A DNA stretch of 42,843 nucleotides from an uncultured Paracoccaceae bacterium (GTDB taxonomy: Bacteria; Pseudomonadota; Alphaproteobacteria; Rhodobacterales; Rhodobacteraceae): positions 1-42,843 of the forward strand of contig CANKVU010000027.1 in assembly GCA_947487205.1 (NCBI GenBank). Reading direction: 5' to 3'. Below, piece by piece: positions 35,398 to 42,843 of this stretch. Below the pieces are notes generated by a model, which saw only the letters and a program-made list of their open reading frames with translations, made no database searches and was not told the origin of the DNA. Numbering within the stretch: the stretch's first letter is position 1; every line of letters starts with the position of its first letter. Made by a program: the position numbers and the translations under genes.

Positions 35398-35421
35398 AGC
35401 GCGGCCGCTCCGCGCGCCGCG

Positions 35422-36333
35422 TCAGGAGATCAGGCCCCTGCGCTTCAGCCGCTCGACATCCTCCTGCACCGTCTCGAGGAAGGTCCGGGCGACCGCGCTC
35501 AGCGGCCGGTCGCCGGGGTGGAACAGGGCGATCTCCCATTCGATCGTCGGGATCAGCGGCCGGGTCGCGACGCGCCGGCGGTCGATCAGCAGGCTCGCCA
35601 GCGGGTCGATGATCGCCACGCCGGTACCGGCGGCCACCTGCGAGCAGACGCCGCGCAGGGTCCGCATCTCCACCGCGATGGTCCGCCGGACCTCGATGCT
35701 GGCCATCAGGGTGTCGATGCGGGCACGCAGGGGACTTCCCGGTGGCAGATCCACGAACGGTTCGTGGCGGATGCGGGGCAGCGGGATCGCGCCGGGCGCG
35801 TTCAGCGCATGCCCCTTCGGCAGGGCGCAGAGCGCCTCGCACCGCCCGAGCGGCGACACCGTCGCCCCGTAGAGATCCGCGGCCCCCAGGGTGATCCCGA
35901 TCCCCAGGTCGCAGCTCCGCTCGGCGATCAGGCCGAGGAGCTCCTCCTGGCCCACGTCCAGAAGCCGGACCGTCACGTCCGGATAGCGCCGTTTGAACCG
36001 CGCCACCGTGTCGACCAGGAACGTGTCGCAGAACACCGGCTGGGCGGCGATCACCACGTTGCCGCGCTGCAGGTTGGCGATGGCCTCCGCCTCGGCGAGG
36101 AGGTCGCGGTATTTCGCCAGGTGGCGCGAGACGGAGGCGTGAAACAGCAGCGCCTCGGGCGTCGGGACGAGGTTGTTGCGCTTGCGCTCGAAGAGGCGGA
36201 ACCCCGCCTTGCCCTCCATCGAGGCGAGAAGCTTGCTGATGAGGGGCTGCCCCACATCGAGCGCCTGCGCCGCCGCCTTGGTCGAACCGTAGAGCATGTA
36301 GGCATCGAAAGCCTGCAATTCCCGCAACTTCAC
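35422..36333 (-). CDS. LysR family transcriptional regulator
   Basis: A 303-residue LysR-type regulator with the N-terminal HTH (LRELQAFDAYMLYGSTKAAAQALDVGQPLISKLLASMEGKAG cut at about residues 3-43) and an effector domain beginning near residue 90. It is divergent from the second TTT operon and most likely controls it. The GTG at 36333 is chosen because the HTH starts two residues later and GAGG lies about 5 nt upstream; longer starts run through the intergenic palindrome. A T-N11-A site lies 14 nt upstream of its start. Confidence 0.92.
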   Translation of the reverse strand: MKLRELQAFDAYMLYGSTKAAAQALDVGQPLISKLLASMEGKAGFRLFERKRNNLVPTPEALLFHASVSRHLAKYRDLLAEAEAIANLQRGNVVIAAQPVFCDTFLVDTVARFKRRYPDVTVRLLDVGQEELLGLIAERSCDLGIGITLGAADLYGATVSPLGRCEALCALPKGHALNAPGAIPLPRIRHEPFVDLPPGSPLRARIDTLMASIEVRRTIAVEMRTLRGVCSQVAAGTGVAIIDPLASLLIDRRRVATRPLIPTIEWEIALFHPGDRPLSAVARTFLETVQEDVERLKRRGLIS

Positions 36334-36346
36334 TGTGCACCTCGGT

Positions 36347-36361
36347 ATTCCACTCAGGAAT
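36347..36361. promoter_or_regulatory. LysR-type operator between lysR and the second TTT operon
   Basis: A perfect 15-bp palindrome ATTCC-N5-GGAAT that contains the T-N11-A pattern of LysR sites. A half site GGAAT recurs around 36386, about three helical turns further toward the TTT operon, as expected for a recognition plus activation site pair. Confidence 0.7.
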
Positions 36362-36457
36362 GTCGGCGCTCCAAGTTGATCGCTTCGGAATACTGTGCAA
36401 GCTGTTTCCGACCGCCGAACGATCACGAAAGCGAAAACAGACGACAGAGGAGGCCCC

Positions 36458-37426
36458 ATGCTTCGACTTCTTGCATCCACCGCCGCCGCGGCCACTCTGG
36501 CCGCGCCGCTGGCCGCCCAGGAATATCCCGCCGGATCCATCACTTTGGTCATCCCCTACGGCCCGGGCGGCGCCTCGGACCTGGCGGGGCGGGCGCTGGC
36601 GGAATCGGCCGGAAAGTACCTCGACGAGCCGATCGCGGTCGTGAACCGCCCCGGCGCCGGGGGCATGAACGGCGCCCGGTCCGTCGCCGAGGCCGAGCCC
36701 GACGGCTATACCCTGCTCCTGGCCCGCGTCGGCATGGCGCTGACGCCCGCCGTGAACCCCCAGGCCTCGGTCGGTTGGGACGCCTACACGTTCCTGGGCG
36801 CGCTGGAGGCGACGCCGATGATCCTCGCGGTGCAGGGCGACGCGTCCTACGACAATGTCGAGGAGCTGATGACGGCCGTGGCGGAAAACCGCGGCACGAT
36901 GACCTATGCCGCCTCGGGCGCGACGGCGATCGACGGCTTCACCGTCCAGGCGCTTTTGTCCGACAACGACCTCGACCCGCTGACCGCGGCGACGCTCATT
37001 CCCTACAAGGGCGGCGGCGCGCTGGCGACGGCGCTGCTGGGCGGCCACGTGGATTTCCTGGCCATCGCCGCCGGGTCGCTCATGCCGCATATCGAAAGCG
37101 GCGACATGAAGCCGCTCATGGTCTTCGCGCCCGACCGGATGGACGAGTTGCCCGAGGTGCCCACCGCCTCGGAGCTGGGCTACGACACCGCCGGGCAGAT
37201 CACCGGCTGGAGCGCCCTCTATGGCCCCGAGGGCCTGCCGGACGGCGTCCAGAGCACCTGGGACGAGGTGCTGGGCGAGGTCGCCACCGACGAGACCTGG
37301 CTGGAACAGGCCGAGCGGCGCGGGTCGATCTCGACCGTGGGCGAGGTCGACATGACGCAATACGCGCAGTCGCAATACGAGCTGTTCCGCGATCTGGCCG
37401 TCGAGTTCGGCTACATCGAGGAGTGA
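36458..37426 (+). CDS. Tripartite tricarboxylate transporter substrate-binding protein (second system)
   Basis: A 322-residue Bug/TctC receptor with a signal peptide (1-21, ending PLAAQ), SITLVIPYGPGGASDLAGRALAE, EAEPDGYTLLLAR and the GGGALATALLGGHVDFLAI block. It binds a carboxylate for the second TctBA permease. It diverges from the earlier TctC protein in most positions, so the two systems are not recent duplicates. The ATG at 36458 follows GAGGAGG. It is first in the LysR-controlled operon. Confidence 0.95.
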   Translation: MLRLLASTAAAATLAAPLAAQEYPAGSITLVIPYGPGGASDLAGRALAESAGKYLDEPIAVVNRPGAGGMNGARSVAEAEPDGYTLLLARVGMALTPAVNPQASVGWDAYTFLGALEATPMILAVQGDASYDNVEELMTAVAENRGTMTYAASGATAIDGFTVQALLSDNDLDPLTAATLIPYKGGGALATALLGGHVDFLAIAAGSLMPHIESGDMKPLMVFAPDRMDELPEVPTASELGYDTAGQITGWSALYGPEGLPDGVQSTWDEVLGEVATDETWLEQAERRGSISTVGEVDMTQYAQSQYELFRDLAVEFGYIEE

Positions 37427-37470
37427 GCCGCGGGGCCGGAAAGACCGACGCAAGGGGGGAGGGCGCGACC

Positions 37471-37959
37471 ATGAACCTGGCTATCCTGCGCGGTCTGGGA
37501 ACCGTCGCGTTCTTCGCCCTGGTGATCTGGGCGATGATCCCCGTCTATGTCCCGCGGCCGAACTTCATCCCCGGATTCGCGCCGCCGCCCGATTTCTGGC
37601 CGCGCCTCGTCTGCTGGGCGGGCATGGCCCTGGGCCTCGTCTCGACGATCATGGCGGTGCTGGAACAGACGCCGCCGGTCGATCCCGACGAGGCGGTCGA
37701 GGCCACGGCGCCCGTGCGGACCCTGCTGCTGCGGTTCGCCGCGATGGTCGCGGCGCTCATCGGCTTCACGCTGCTGGTCGACGTGCTGGGCTTCCTTCTG
37801 GCCGCGATGCTGCTGACGGCCGCCGCGATCGCGCTGACCGGGGAGCGCGGCCGGCTGGCGGCGGTGGCGATCTGCGTGCTGGCGCTGCCCTTCGGGCTCG
37901 ACGTCTTCTTCGGCGAGGCGCTCGGCACCCAATTTCCGGCGGGAGCCCTGTTCCGCTAG
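37471..37959 (+). CDS. TctB family small permease subunit (second system)
   Basis: A 162-residue four-to-five-helix protein (helices near 8-25, 45-62, 89-110 and 115-150) with the TctB-like region PPPDFWPRLVCWAGMALGLVS and a hydrophilic central loop. It is the small partner of the following TctA. The 44-nt gap from tctC holds AGGGGGGAGG. Sequence conservation in TctB is low, so the call also relies on position between tctC and tctA. Confidence 0.88.
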   Translation: MNLAILRGLGTVAFFALVIWAMIPVYVPRPNFIPGFAPPPDFWPRLVCWAGMALGLVSTIMAVLEQTPPVDPDEAVEATAPVRTLLLRFAAMVAALIGFTLLVDVLGFLLAAMLLTAAAIALTGERGRLAAVAICVLALPFGLDVFFGEALGTQFPAGALFR

Positions 37960-37983
37960 ATCCTGCCTCGGGGGATTTCCACG

Positions 37984-39474
37984 ATGCTGACCGAATTGCT
38001 GACGGCGCTCGAGGCCGTCGCCACGATCCAGAACTTCCTGATCATGGCCGCCGGGATCTGGGCCGGGGTGGTGATCGGCGCGATCCCCGGCATGACCGGG
38101 ACCATGGCGGTGACGCTGGCGCTGCCCTTCACCTTCTACATGGCGCCGGTGCCCAGCATCCTGCTGCTGGTCGCGCTCTACAAGGGGTCGACCTATGGCG
38201 GGTCGGTCTCGGCCATCCTCATCAAGACGCCGGGCACCGCCTCGGCGGCGTGCACGGCGCTCGACGGCTATCCGCTGGCGCGGCAGGGCAAGGCCGGCAA
38301 GGCGCTGAACATGGCGCTCTATTCGTCGGTGGTGGGCGATTTCCTGTCCAACATCTCGCTCATCTTCCTGGCCGCGCCGCTGGCGCTTCTGGCGCTGAAG
38401 GTGGGGCCGCCGGAATATTTCATGCTCATGCTCTTCGCGCTGACCACGGTGGCGGGCGTGTCGGGCACTTCGCTGCTGATGGGCCTGGTCTCGGCCTGCC
38501 TGGGGCTGTTGCTGGCCACCGCGGGGGAGGACATGTACGGCTCGTTCCGCTTCGCCTTCACCCCCGACATGCAGGCCGGGCTCAACGTGGCGCCGGTCCT
38601 GATCGGCCTCTTCGCGCTGCCCGAACTCTTCAAGCTGATCGTGTTCCGGGTGCCGCCGCCGAACCGGTCGGCCGAGATCGGCGACGACCATGTCAGCCGC
38701 CGGGAGCTGCGCCCGGTGATCAAGTCGCTGCTGCGCGGCAGCTTCATCGGCGTCGTCCTGGGCGCGATCCCGGGGATCGGTCCCTCGGCCGCCGCGTTCT
38801 TCTCCTACGGGGCCGCGCAGCGCGGATCGCCCCGCGGCGCCAATTTCGGGAAGGGCGAGCTCGAAGGGGTCGCGGCCTCGGAATCGGCCAACAACGGGGC
38901 CTGCGGGGCCACGATGATCCCGCTCCTGGCGCTCGGCGTGCCGGGCGACGTGATCACCGGGGTGATGCTCGGCGCCTTCATGATCCAGGGCCTGACGCCC
39001 GGGCCGCTGCTGTTCCAGACCAACATCCACGAGGTCTACATGCTGTTCATCGGCATGATGCTGTCCTCGGTGCTGCTGTTCGGGGCCGGCAAGATCACGA
39101 TGCGCGCCTTCACCACCATCTCGAAGATCCCCGCGAGCCTTCTGAGCCCGGTGGTGCTGCTGCTCTGCCTCTACGGCATCTACGCGATCAACAGCTCCAT
39201 GTTCGACGTGGTGGTGCTGCTGGCGCTCGGCGTGGTGGGGTTCCTCATGTACCTGCTGGCGATCCCCACGGCGCCGTTCCTGATCGCCTTCATCCTCGGC
39301 CCGATGATCGAGGAGAACCTGCGCCGCGCGCTCGCCACCTCGCGCGGGGACCCGCTGGTCCTGCTGTCCTCGCCGATCACCTGGATCTTCGCAGCGCTGA
39401 TCCTGTTCGTGATCGGCCTGACGGCCCGCCGCGAAATCAAGAAAGCCCAAGACGGAAAGGCACAGCCGCAATGA
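37984..39474 (+). CDS. TctA family large permease subunit (second system)
   Basis: A 496-residue multi-helix permease with the twin TctA motifs VVIGAIPGMTGTMAVTLALPFTF-like (about 33-55), YKGSTYGGSVSAILIKTPGTAS and, in the second half, GAIPGIGPSAAAFFSYGAAQR and ASESANNGACGATMIPLLALG. It moves the ligand captured by the second TctC. Its stop overlaps the start of the ArgE-like gene by ATGA, which ties transport to deacylation. Confidence 0.96.
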   Translation: MLTELLTALEAVATIQNFLIMAAGIWAGVVIGAIPGMTGTMAVTLALPFTFYMAPVPSILLLVALYKGSTYGGSVSAILIKTPGTASAACTALDGYPLARQGKAGKALNMALYSSVVGDFLSNISLIFLAAPLALLALKVGPPEYFMLMLFALTTVAGVSGTSLLMGLVSACLGLLLATAGEDMYGSFRFAFTPDMQAGLNVAPVLIGLFALPELFKLIVFRVPPPNRSAEIGDDHVSRRELRPVIKSLLRGSFIGVVLGAIPGIGPSAAAFFSYGAAQRGSPRGANFGKGELEGVAASESANNGACGATMIPLLALGVPGDVITGVMLGAFMIQGLTPGPLLFQTNIHEVYMLFIGMMLSSVLLFGAGKITMRAFTTISKIPASLLSPVVLLLCLYGIYAINSSMFDVVVLLALGVVGFLMYLLAIPTAPFLIAFILGPMIEENLRRALATSRGDPLVLLSSPITWIFAALILFVIGLTARREIKKAQDGKAQPQ

Positions 39475-40679
39475 AGGACCTTCCGACCGGCATCGACCGG
39501 CACGGCCGCCTCGACGCCGCCAAGGACCACCTGAAGGACCTGATCGGGTTCGACACGGTGAGCCGCAATTCGAACCTGCCGATCATCGACCACCTGGAGG
39601 CGGTGCTCACCGGGCTCGGGGGCCACGCGACCCGCCTGCCCGACGCCAGCGGCGACAAGGCCAACCTCGTCGTCCGCTTCGGCCCCGAAGGGGTGCCCGG
39701 CGTGGTCCTGTCGGGCCATACCGACGTGGTGCCCGCCCGGGCGCGGAACTGGACGACCCCGCCCTTCGAGGCCGACGAGCGCGCGGCGCGGATCTACGGG
39801 CGGGGAAGCTGCGACATGAAGGCGTTCTCGGCCTGCCTGCTGGCCGTGATGCAGGATGCGGGGGGGATCGAGCTCGCCCGGCCGCTCTATCTGTGCTTCT
39901 CCTACGACGAGGAGGTCGGCTGCCTCGGGGCGCCCGATATCGCCCGGCACCTCGCGGCGCTCGACGTGGCCCCGGATCTGGCGATCATCGGCGAGCCGAG
40001 CGAGATGACCCTGGTGACCGGCCAGAAGGGCAAGATCGCCGTCCGCGCGACCGTCCGCGGGACGAGCGGCCATTCCTCGTTCGCGCCACGGCACGTCAAC
40101 GCGGTGTCCCACGCCGCGCGGGCGATCGCGGTGATCGAGGAGCAGGCCCGGTCCTATGCCGAGGAGGGGCCGTTCGACCGCGAATTCACCGTGCCGCACG
40201 CGACCTGCCTGACGACCATGGTGGACGGGGGGGTGGCGACGAACGTGACGCCGGATACCTGCACCTTCACCTTCGAGCTTCGCAGCATCGACGAGGCGGC
40301 GGCGCAGGCGGACATGGCCGCGCTGCAGGAGCGCATCCGCGCCGAGATCGAGCCCGAGATGCACGCCGTCGACGCCGAGACCGGCATCGCGTTCGAGACG
40401 ATCTTCGCCTATCCGGCGATGGGCGACGCGACCCGGAGCCCCGGTTTCGAGCGGCTGCGCGGGATCATGCCCGAATACGGCGGCAAGGTCTCCTACGGGT
40501 CCGAAGGCGGTGTCTTCGAGGTCGACGGGGGAATCCCGGCGATCATCGTGGGGCCTGGCTCGATCGCGCAGGCCCACCGGGCCGACGAGTTCGTGGAGAT
40601 CGCGCAGCTGAACCTCTGCCTGCACTTCCTGACCCGCCTTCTCGACGCGGTGGGAGCGCGGCGGGACGGGGTCGCCTGA
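39471..40679 (+). CDS. M20 family deacylase, ArgE (acetylornithine deacetylase)-like
   Basis: A 402-residue dinuclear zinc amidohydrolase. Metal and catalytic motifs are SGHTDVVPA, GRGSCDMKAFSA, YDEEVGCLGA (catalytic Glu) and AQAHRADEF near the C-terminus; the central dimerisation domain follows GQKGKIAVRATVRGTSGHSS. It resembles ArgE/DapE enzymes that release acetate from N-acetyl amino acids. It is coupled by ATGA to the second tctA and is not in an arg operon, so it more likely deacylates the imported compound than takes part in arginine synthesis. A dedicated N-acyl amino acid substrate is inferred. Confidence 0.92.
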   Translation: MKDLPTGIDRHGRLDAAKDHLKDLIGFDTVSRNSNLPIIDHLEAVLTGLGGHATRLPDASGDKANLVVRFGPEGVPGVVLSGHTDVVPARARNWTTPPFEADERAARIYGRGSCDMKAFSACLLAVMQDAGGIELARPLYLCFSYDEEVGCLGAPDIARHLAALDVAPDLAIIGEPSEMTLVTGQKGKIAVRATVRGTSGHSSFAPRHVNAVSHAARAIAVIEEQARSYAEEGPFDREFTVPHATCLTTMVDGGVATNVTPDTCTFTFELRSIDEAAAQADMAALQERIRAEIEPEMHAVDAETGIAFETIFAYPAMGDATRSPGFERLRGIMPEYGGKVSYGSEGGVFEVDGGIPAIIVGPGSIAQAHRADEFVEIAQLNLCLHFLTRLLDAVGARRDGVA

Positions 40680-40724
40680 GCGCAGCCGCCGCGCGACCCC
40701 GAAAGCGATCCCCCCCGTCTGGAC

Positions 40725-41729
40725 ATGGCCTCCGCCTTGTCCGAGGAGACCCTGTCCGCATCGCGACGGCTCCTTCGAGGGAGAGGCATCATTCTCGGCA
40801 CCATCTGGATAACGCTGCCGGTCTATCTGCTGATCGGCCTGGGCTTTCTGTCGGTCCGCACCGGATATATCGGGGCCGGGTCGGTCCCGGGGCTGAGCCG
40901 CTTCACCCTCCGGGTCTGCCTGCCGCCGCTGATCTTCGCGGCCGTGGCGCTGCCGGGGGCGGAGCGGCCGCTCGAGGCCGGGGTCGGGCTGGCCTATCTG
41001 GCGGGCTCCCTCGCCGCGTTCGCGGCGGGGGGCGTGGCGCTGCGCGCGCTTCTGGGCGTGCCGGCGGCGCGGGCCTGGATCCTGAGCCTCGGCTGCGGGG
41101 TGTCGAACAGCGGCTTCATGGGGTTTCCCATCGCCGCCCTGCTGGTGGGCCCGGACCTGGCGGCGCGGTTCTTCGCCATCGCGGTCATCGTCGAGAACGT
41201 CGTCATGCTGCCGCTGGGGCTGGTGGCCGCGGATCTGTGCCGCAGCCGGGGCGAGGGCCTGCAGAGGCTGGTGCGGACCGCGATCGGGCTGGCGGCGCGC
41301 AACCCCCTTCTGGTCAGCGTGCTGGTGGGCCTCGCGGTGCGGCTCGGCGGGGTGCCGGTGCCGGGCCCCGCCGCCGAGGCGATCGGGATGCTGGCCGATG
41401 TTGCGCCCGCGGTCGCGCTGTTCGTGGTGGGCGCGACGCTGGCGCGGTATCCGGTGGACCGGTCGGACGCATCCCTGTCGGCGACGATCCTCGTGGCCAA
41501 GCTGCTCGTGCATCCGGCGCTGGTGCTCGCGGCGGTGACGCTGACGCCGGGGGGGATGCCGGATCTGGGCCGGATCGCGGTGCTGTTCGCGGCGATGCCG
41601 ATGATCTCGATTTTCCCGATCCTCGGCGAGCCCTTCGGCATCGACCGGCTCTGCGCCACGGCGCTCGTCGCCGCGGTGACGGTCTCCTTCGCCACGATCG
41701 CGCTCTGGGCGGGCCTGCTGGGGATCTAG
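40725..41729 (+). CDS. AEC (auxin efflux carrier) family transporter
   Basis: A 334-residue membrane protein with about ten helices in two repeats. AEC features are YLLIGLGFLSVRTGYI near residue 35, the crossover motif GCGVSNSGFMGFPIAALL, and a second half with VAPAVALFVVGATLAR. Bacterial relatives carry malate, malonate or other carboxylates, or export metabolites. The ATG at 40725 has no good ribosome site; a TTG four codons later or a start nearer the first helix is possible. It follows the ArgE-like gene by 45 nt and is probably the last gene of that operon. Its TAG overlaps the pcaB stop on the other strand. Confidence 0.9.
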   Translation: MASALSEETLSASRRLLRGRGIILGTIWITLPVYLLIGLGFLSVRTGYIGAGSVPGLSRFTLRVCLPPLIFAAVALPGAERPLEAGVGLAYLAGSLAAFAAGGVALRALLGVPAARAWILSLGCGVSNSGFMGFPIAALLVGPDLAARFFAIAVIVENVVMLPLGLVAADLCRSRGEGLQRLVRTAIGLAARNPLLVSVLVGLAVRLGGVPVPGPAAEAIGMLADVAPAVALFVVGATLARYPVDRSDASLSATILVAKLLVHPALVLAAVTLTPGGMPDLGRIAVLFAAMPMISIFPILGEPFGIDRLCATALVAAVTVSFATIALWAGLLGI

Positions 41730-42781
41730 GCCGGCCCGATCCGTTCGATATCGCCGAGAAGGTGGGCCGCGACATCGAGGCTGCGGCAGGCCGCAACGGC
41801 GAGGGCCGGCAGGGTCATCCATTCCAGCGCCCAGGCGGCGCCGGAGCGTTCCTGCTCGTGGATCTGGGCGTGGTGGAGCGCCGATACCCCGGTCGCGGCG
41901 TAGCGCGCCAGGGTGACGAGCAATTCGGCGCGGACCGGGTTCTGCTTGTGCGGCATGGCGGAGGAGCCGCCGCCGCCTGCGAGGGCGATCTCGTCGATGC
42001 CCTGCTGCGCCATCAGGCAGATGTCCTGGCCGATCTTGCCGCAGCTCCCGGCAAGGAGCGACAGGAGCGCGCCATATTCGCCGATCCCGTCGCGGGCGGC
42101 ATGCCAGGCCCGGTCGGCGGGGGCGAGGCCGAGCGCGCCCGAGAGCGCCGCGATCACCGTGGCCGCGTCGTCTCCGAGTGCTGCGCGGTCCCCCGCGGCG
42201 CCGCCGACCTGCAGGCGTTCGACGCGGGGGCGGATCTGGTCCAGCCGCGCGCGGTGGCGGGGCAGGGGATCGGCCCAGGCGGCGATCCGGTCGCCGGCGG
42301 TGATCGGGGTGGCGGCCTGCATCCGGGTGCGCCCCATCAGTGGACGGTCGCCGAAGCGCGCGGCGAGATCGCCGAGCGCCCGGTCCAGCGCGTCGATCCG
42401 CAGCGCCAGGAGGCCGGAGGTCTCCTGCAGGGTCAGGGCGAGGGCGGTGTCCATCACGTCCTGCGAGGTGGCCCCGGCATGGACCGCCTCGGCCGCGTCT
42501 CCCGCGGCGGCCTTCAGCGCGCGGACGAGGGCGGGGACCGGCAGGCCGTCGCGCGCGGTTCCGGCGCGCAGCAGCTCGGTCTCGGGCGGCCAGGCCGCGA
42601 TCGCCGCGGCGGCGGCCTCGGCCGTTTCGGGCGGGATCCGCCCCGCGGCGCCGAGCGCGCGCGACCAGGCGGCCTCGAAGGCGAGCATGTGGGCGATCTG
42701 GCGTTCGGGCGACCAGATCGTCAGCGCGGCATTGTCTGCGAAGAGGCCTGCGAGCCATGGGTGGTCGAAGGGAGAGATCAT
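41726..42781 (-). CDS. pcaB: 3-carboxy-cis,cis-muconate cycloisomerase
   Basis: A 351-residue member of the fumarase/aspartase superfamily. The start PFDHPWLAGLFAD and the C-terminal-half signature GGGGSSAMPHKQNPVRAELL are typical of PcaB, which lactonises 3-carboxymuconate in the protocatechuate branch of the beta-ketoadipate pathway. Another superfamily block is TSQDVMDTAL. The length fits the short alphaproteobacterial form. The ATG at 42781 overlaps the stop of the preceding pca gene by ATGA. The rest of the pca cluster lies beyond the right border. Confidence 0.93.
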   Translation of the reverse strand: MISPFDHPWLAGLFADNAALTIWSPERQIAHMLAFEAAWSRALGAAGRIPPETAEAAAAAIAAWPPETELLRAGTARDGLPVPALVRALKAAAGDAAEAVHAGATSQDVMDTALALTLQETSGLLALRIDALDRALGDLAARFGDRPLMGRTRMQAATPITAGDRIAAWADPLPRHRARLDQIRPRVERLQVGGAAGDRAALGDDAATVIAALSGALGLAPADRAWHAARDGIGEYGALLSLLAGSCGKIGQDICLMAQQGIDEIALAGGGGSSAMPHKQNPVRAELLVTLARYAATGVSALHHAQIHEQERSGAAWALEWMTLPALAVAACRSLDVAAHLLGDIERIGPA

Positions 42782-42843
42782 GGGAGGCGGGCGAGGAGGG
42801 TCTTGATGGCGTCGGCGACCTGGTCGGGGGCCTCGATGCAGGG
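42778..42843 (-). CDS. pcaD: C-terminal end of a probable 3-oxoadipate enol-lactonase (partial)
   Basis: Twenty-one residues before the stop read PCIEAPDQVADAIKTLLARL plus Pro. This fits the last helix of an alpha/beta hydrolase just after the catalytic His (usually GHxPCVEAPE in PcaD). Its stop overlaps the pcaB start, and pcaD is a normal neighbour in pca operons. The active site is outside the window, so the name rests on the tail and context. Confidence 0.6.
   Translation of the reverse strand, partial: PCIEAPDQVADAIKTLLARLP

Noticed and set aside
36458-39474. Recent duplication of the first TTT system
   Set aside because: The two TctC, TctB and TctA sets share only family motifs and differ widely otherwise, so they are separate lineages rather than a local duplication.

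Overview
The window is about 70% GC and looks like a chromosomal segment of a Rhodobacteraceae (Roseobacter-group) alphaproteobacterium. The evidence is the mix of genes: a DUF1127 protein, a Phasin_2-type phasin, a VPLPA-type C-terminal sorting tail, TRAP and tripartite tricarboxylate (TTT) transporters, a pca gene at the right edge, and dense ATGA start/stop overlaps. It is a patchwork of short metabolic and transport operons; no rRNA, tRNA, CRISPR array, phage or conjugation genes were seen.

Left part (1-8000). A probable IS3-type insertion sequence end lies at the left border. It is followed by an MBL-fold hydrolase, then convergent cinA-nadE (NMN deamidase-like protein plus glutamine-dependent NAD synthetase, coupled by an ATGA overlap), galE and a DUF1127 gene. 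Three tad-type genes follow (a TadG-like vWA protein and two TadE-like proteins). All three carry reading-frame breaks, four in total, each repairable by one extra base.

Middle part (8100-21400). A small four-helix membrane protein is coupled by ATGA to a periplasmic PQQ dehydrogenase, which resembles a membrane glucose dehydrogenase split into two genes. Next come an aconitase-like protein lacking one expected cluster cysteine, an RND efflux pair, a ferric-reductase-like haem membrane protein with a Tat-exported partner, a ScyD/ScyE-like sorted surface protein, and a LacI regulator.

Transport and catabolism part (21600-42843). First is a LacI-linked TRAP system (DctP plus fused DctQM) with a gluconate 5-dehydrogenase-like SDR, closed by a strong terminator. 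Then comes a six-gene operon behind a 25-bp perfect palindrome: gamma-glutamyltransferase-like enzyme, TctC, TctB, TctA, TauE/SafE exporter and FCD regulator. A family of roughly 26-bp hairpin repeats lies downstream of a lone phasin gene. After a sodium:solute symporter and an acetylpolyamine-amidohydrolase-like deacetylase, a LysR gene diverges from a second TTT system followed by an ArgE-like deacylase and an AEC transporter. The window closes with pcaB and the last codons of a probable pcaD.

The main theme is uptake of small organic acids and amides (three binding-protein-dependent systems plus SSS and AEC carriers), each next to its own hydrolase or dehydrogenase and its own regulator. 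Substrates cannot be fixed from sequence alone. Functional calls rest on motif recognition by eye; no database search was run.
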